NCBI RefSeq assembly: GCF_013407595.1
Contig: NZ_JABEKX010000002.1
Span: 620,001 to 684,000 of the forward strand
Length of the DNA stretch: 64,000 nt
From: Lacticaseibacillus absianus
Lineage (GTDB): Bacteria > Bacillota > Bacilli > Lactobacillales > Lactobacillaceae
Direction: 5' to 3'
The notes beneath the pieces were generated by a model. It ran no database searches. It saw only the letters and a list, made by a program, of their open reading frames with translations, and had not been told where the DNA came from. Numbering within the stretch: position 1 is the first letter of the stretch; every line of letters begins with the position of its first letter. This document shows positions 61,776 through 64,000 of this stretch, in pieces. The translations under genes were made by a program, and so were the position numbers.

Positions 61776-62744
61776 ATGAAGACTAAACAAGAAAGTATCT
61801 TCTCGTCTAAGACGTTGTCCTACTTCCTGCAGCTCGCAGAAACTATGAACTACACTCAAGCCGCACAGTTGCTGGGCATCACACAGCCAGCCTTGACGCA
61901 GCAGATCAAGAAGCTGGAACGGACGGTGGGGGCACCGCTGTTCTATTCGGTGGGCAAGAAACTGCACCTGAGCGACGCTGGGCGCACGATGCTCAGTGCG
62001 ACGCACGATATCTACGAGGTCCTCAATCAGGCGACCGATGAGATCCAGCAAGCGTCCAATGCAAACACTGGGGTGATCAAGATCGGGCTGTTGGCGTCGA
62101 TCGAAGACGGGGCCTTCACCGGGTTCATCGCGGATTACTACCTGAAGAATCCAGCGGTGCAGGTCCAGCTGCTCAACATGACGCGTCACGAGATCTGGGA
62201 ACACCTCGAGAACAACCAGATCGACCTGGCGATCATGTACCTGCCAGACGACACGATCAAGAACTGGAAGCCGTACCAGTCGCGTAAGATCATTGACGAG
62301 CAGCTGCTGTTCCTGCACCATAACGAGAAGCTCGCCAAGCGCAAGCGGGTCCACTTCCGCGACACGAACGAGAGCCCGTGGGTCACGTATCCAGAGACGT
62401 ACTTCCTCAGCCACTTGCTGAAGGAGTCCTACAAGAATCAGCTGGTCGACTACCCGCATTGTGTTGCCCAGTTCACGACCCCGTATCAGATCATGCAGTT
62501 CATCAACCGGACCGGGATCAACACCGCCTTGCCGAATTCCTTCTATCAGGCGCACCAGGAGCAGATCCATGCGTATGCGGTCGCGTTTGAGCCCGCCGTG
62601 AACTTTGAGCTGGCGTTCGTCTTCCGCAAGGATAAGGATAAGATCCCGCGCGTTGCGCAGCTGCTCGCCGCCTTCGATGAATATCTTGCGGACAAGGATT
62701 ACTTGTCGCGGGTCGCGGAGAACCGTGTTAAACTGAATGAGTAG
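61776..62744 (+). CDS. LysR-family transcriptional regulator
   Basis: A 322-residue LysR-type regulator. The N-terminal winged helix is LSYFLQLAETMNYTQAAQLLGITQPALTQQIKKLE (about 13-47), with the usual linker helix after it. The effector-binding domain (about 95-300) starts NTGVIKIGLLASIEDGAFTGFIADYYLKNPAVQVQLL. The ligand is unknown. Two adjacent ATGs are possible. The second (61776) has better spacing from AAAGGGG. It lies between pflA and ppaC; no divergent target gene is next to it, so its regulon cannot be told from position. Confidence 0.9.
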   Translation: MKTKQESIFSSKTLSYFLQLAETMNYTQAAQLLGITQPALTQQIKKLERTVGAPLFYSVGKKLHLSDAGRTMLSATHDIYEVLNQATDEIQQASNANTGVIKIGLLASIEDGAFTGFIADYYLKNPAVQVQLLNMTRHEIWEHLENNQIDLAIMYLPDDTIKNWKPYQSRKIIDEQLLFLHHNEKLAKRKRVHFRDTNESPWVTYPETYFLSHLLKESYKNQLVDYPHCVAQFTTPYQIMQFINRTGINTALPNSFYQAHQEQIHAYAVAFEPAVNFELAFVFRKDKDKIPRVAQLLAAFDEYLADKDYLSRVAENRVKLNE

Positions 62745-62778
62745 TTTTTAGACCAACAAACATAAGGGAGAACCAATC

Positions 62779-63711
62779 ATGACGACATTGATTTTTGGCC
62801 ACCAAAATCCAGATACGGACGCGCTGACAAGTGCGATGAGCTGGGCGGAGTATCAGCGCCAGCTCGGCAACCCTGACGTTGAGGCGGTGGCACTGGGCGA
62901 ACCGAACGATGAGACCAAGTTCGCGCTGGACTACTTCAAGGTCGCGGCGCCACGGGTGATCAAGACGGCGGCGAACGAGACCGACACGGTCATGCTCGTC
63001 GACCACAACGAGTTCCAGCAGAGCGTGGCAGATATCGCCGACGTGACGATCGCAAGCGTGGTGGATCACCACCGGGTCGCGAACTTCAAGACGGCGGCGC
63101 CGCTGTTCTACCGGGCCGAACCCGTGGGGAGCACGAACTCGCTCATCTACAAGATGTTCAAGGAAAAAGGCTTTACGGTCCCGGCGACCCTGGCCGGCCT
63201 GATGGCTTCCGGGATCATCTCTGACACCTTGTTGCTCAAGAGCCCGACGACCACGCCGCTTGAGCGTGAGGTCCTGCCTGAACTTGCCGCGATCGCGGGT
63301 CTCGACCTGGAAGCATACGGGTTGGCCATGCTGAAGGCAGGCACCAACCTGGCAGCCAAGTCAGATCTGGATATCGTCGAGGGCGACGCCAAGAGCTTCG
63401 AGATGGCCGGTAAGACAGTCCGGATCGGTCAAGTCAATGTCGTCGATCTGACCGAGATCGAAGCGCGTCAGGCGGCGATCGAAGCCACGATGAAGGCAGA
63501 AGCCGAGCAGAACGGCTACGATACGTTCGTACTGATCGCGACCGACATCCTGAATTCGAACTCGATCGGCCTGGCGTACGGTCAGGACCAAGATAAGCTG
63601 GAAGCCGCGTTCGGGGCAACCTTTGACGCGGATCGGCGGCTGGCACTACCAGGCGTCGTGTCCCGCAAGAAGCAAGTGGTCCCACCGCTGCAGGCAGCCT
63701 ACGAAGCGTAA
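62779..63711 (+). CDS. ppaC: Manganese-dependent inorganic pyrophosphatase
   Basis: A family II (DHH/DHHA2) pyrophosphatase that hydrolyses PPi to drive biosynthesis. It has 310 residues. Metal-binding motifs are GHQNPDTDAL (His9, Asp13, Asp15 region), MLVDHNE, and SVVDHHR. The C-terminal DHHA2 domain (about 190-310) ends with the substrate-binding SRKKQVVPPL. There are no CBS domains, so it is the short constitutive type. AAGGGAG lies before the ATG. A strong terminator follows. Confidence 0.97.
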   Translation: MTTLIFGHQNPDTDALTSAMSWAEYQRQLGNPDVEAVALGEPNDETKFALDYFKVAAPRVIKTAANETDTVMLVDHNEFQQSVADIADVTIASVVDHHRVANFKTAAPLFYRAEPVGSTNSLIYKMFKEKGFTVPATLAGLMASGIISDTLLLKSPTTTPLEREVLPELAAIAGLDLEAYGLAMLKAGTNLAAKSDLDIVEGDAKSFEMAGKTVRIGQVNVVDLTEIEARQAAIEATMKAEAEQNGYDTFVLIATDILNSNSIGLAYGQDQDKLEAAFGATFDADRRLALPGVVSRKKQVVPPLQAAYEA

Positions 63712-63716
63712 CGCCG

Positions 63717-63743
63717 AAGCGCCCACCATTGGGCGCTTTTTTT
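63717..63743 (+). terminator. Terminator of ppaC
   Basis: A perfect 9-bp stem (63717-63725 with 63730-63738), loop CCAT, then a T-run. It ends 16 bases before the next ATG. Confidence 0.93.
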
Positions 63744-63759
63744 AGAGGAGGTCCTATCC

Positions 63760-64000
63760 ATGCAAGAAGCTGAACAGATCCAACTGATCCAGAACTTTTC
63801 GAACGCCTTCGGGCCATCTGGCTATGAGCAGCCCGTGGTCCGCCTGTATCGCGATGCCGTCGCGCCATATGGCACGACGACGATCGACGGGATGTTCAAC
63901 GCGCTCACTGCGCGTAACGGGAACACCGGCAAGCGACCGGTCGTTCAGTTGGACGCCCATGCGGATGAAGTGGGCCTGCTGGTCCAAGCGGTGCGGCCAA
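63760..64000 (+). CDS. M42-family metallopeptidase, N-terminal part (runs off window)
   Basis: The first 80 residues of an M42 glutamyl-aminopeptidase-like enzyme (PepA/FrvX type) that trims peptides in the cytoplasm. It shows EAEQIQLIQNFSNAFGPSGYEQ, the family N-terminal block, then IDGMFNALTA, and the metal-binding motif VVQLDAHADEVGLLV with His and Asp ligands. GAGGAGG lies before the ATG at 63760. The rest is beyond the window edge, so intactness cannot be judged. Confidence 0.88.
   Translation, partial: MQEAEQIQLIQNFSNAFGPSGYEQPVVRLYRDAVAPYGTTTIDGMFNALTARNGNTGKRPVVQLDAHADEVGLLVQAVRP

Overview
The window is chromosomal DNA from a high-GC (about 60% by eye) member of the Lactobacillaceae. 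The best fit is the Lacticaseibacillus (former L. casei group) branch. ThyA is exactly 316 residues with the ~50-residue insertion and Cys198 numbering of the L. casei enzyme, DHFR closely follows the L. casei enzyme, L32 is a cysteine-free form, and the gene order (pfkA-pyk, xerD-ribT-scpA-scpB-rluB, cmk-rpsA-der-hup, abcF-thyA-dfrA, plsY/parE-parC, pflB-pflA) is that of lactic acid bacteria. The species cannot be fixed from the sequence. No rRNA, tRNA, CRISPR array or prophage is visible.
Layout. 1-1.5 kb: the 3' part of an IS3-family element with an A7 frameshift site. 1.5-3.2 kb: a two-gene accessory operon (GNAT, SnoaL-like), then about 0.85 kb without genes but with strong hairpins. 3.3-8.2 kb: carbohydrate genes, namely a fruR-fruK-fruA operon and a divergent MupG-type 6-phospho-muramidase. 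8.2-14 kb: obg flanked by two OatA-type acyltransferase/SGNH proteins, one in an operon with a membrane-anchored MORN-repeat protein. 14-23 kb: rnz-SDR-lapA, CtsR-controlled clpB, rpmF, DUF1836 and a nucleotidase, a lipoprotein. 23-35 kb: dnaE, glycolytic pfkA-pyk, DUF441-cvfB-xerD, ribT-scpAB-rluB, then an FMN riboswitch driving ribU. 35-44 kb: ferredoxin, ypbB-recQ, LysM protein, cmk, rpsA, der, hup, TPR protein. 44-48.8 kb: a TetR/oxidoreductase divergon, YitT, cca and a conserved unknown. 48.8-58.1 kb: abcF-thyA-dfrA, GNAT-plsY, parE-parC. 58.2-64 kb: pflB, pflA, a LysR regulator, ppaC and the start of an M42 peptidase.
Much of the window is housekeeping: chromosome segregation (scpAB, xerD, parEC), translation and ribosome assembly (rpsA, obg, der, rpmF, rluB), and central carbon flow from fructose through PfkA and Pyk to mixed-acid products through PFL. 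Convergent genes repeatedly share one bidirectional hairpin terminator, twice with a stop codon inside the stem. The best leads for new biology are the MORN/OatA operon, the hairpin-bearing gene-less regions, the amino-sugar-regulator-like site before mupG, the Rex-like and cre-like sites before pflB, and the self-contained TetR operator.
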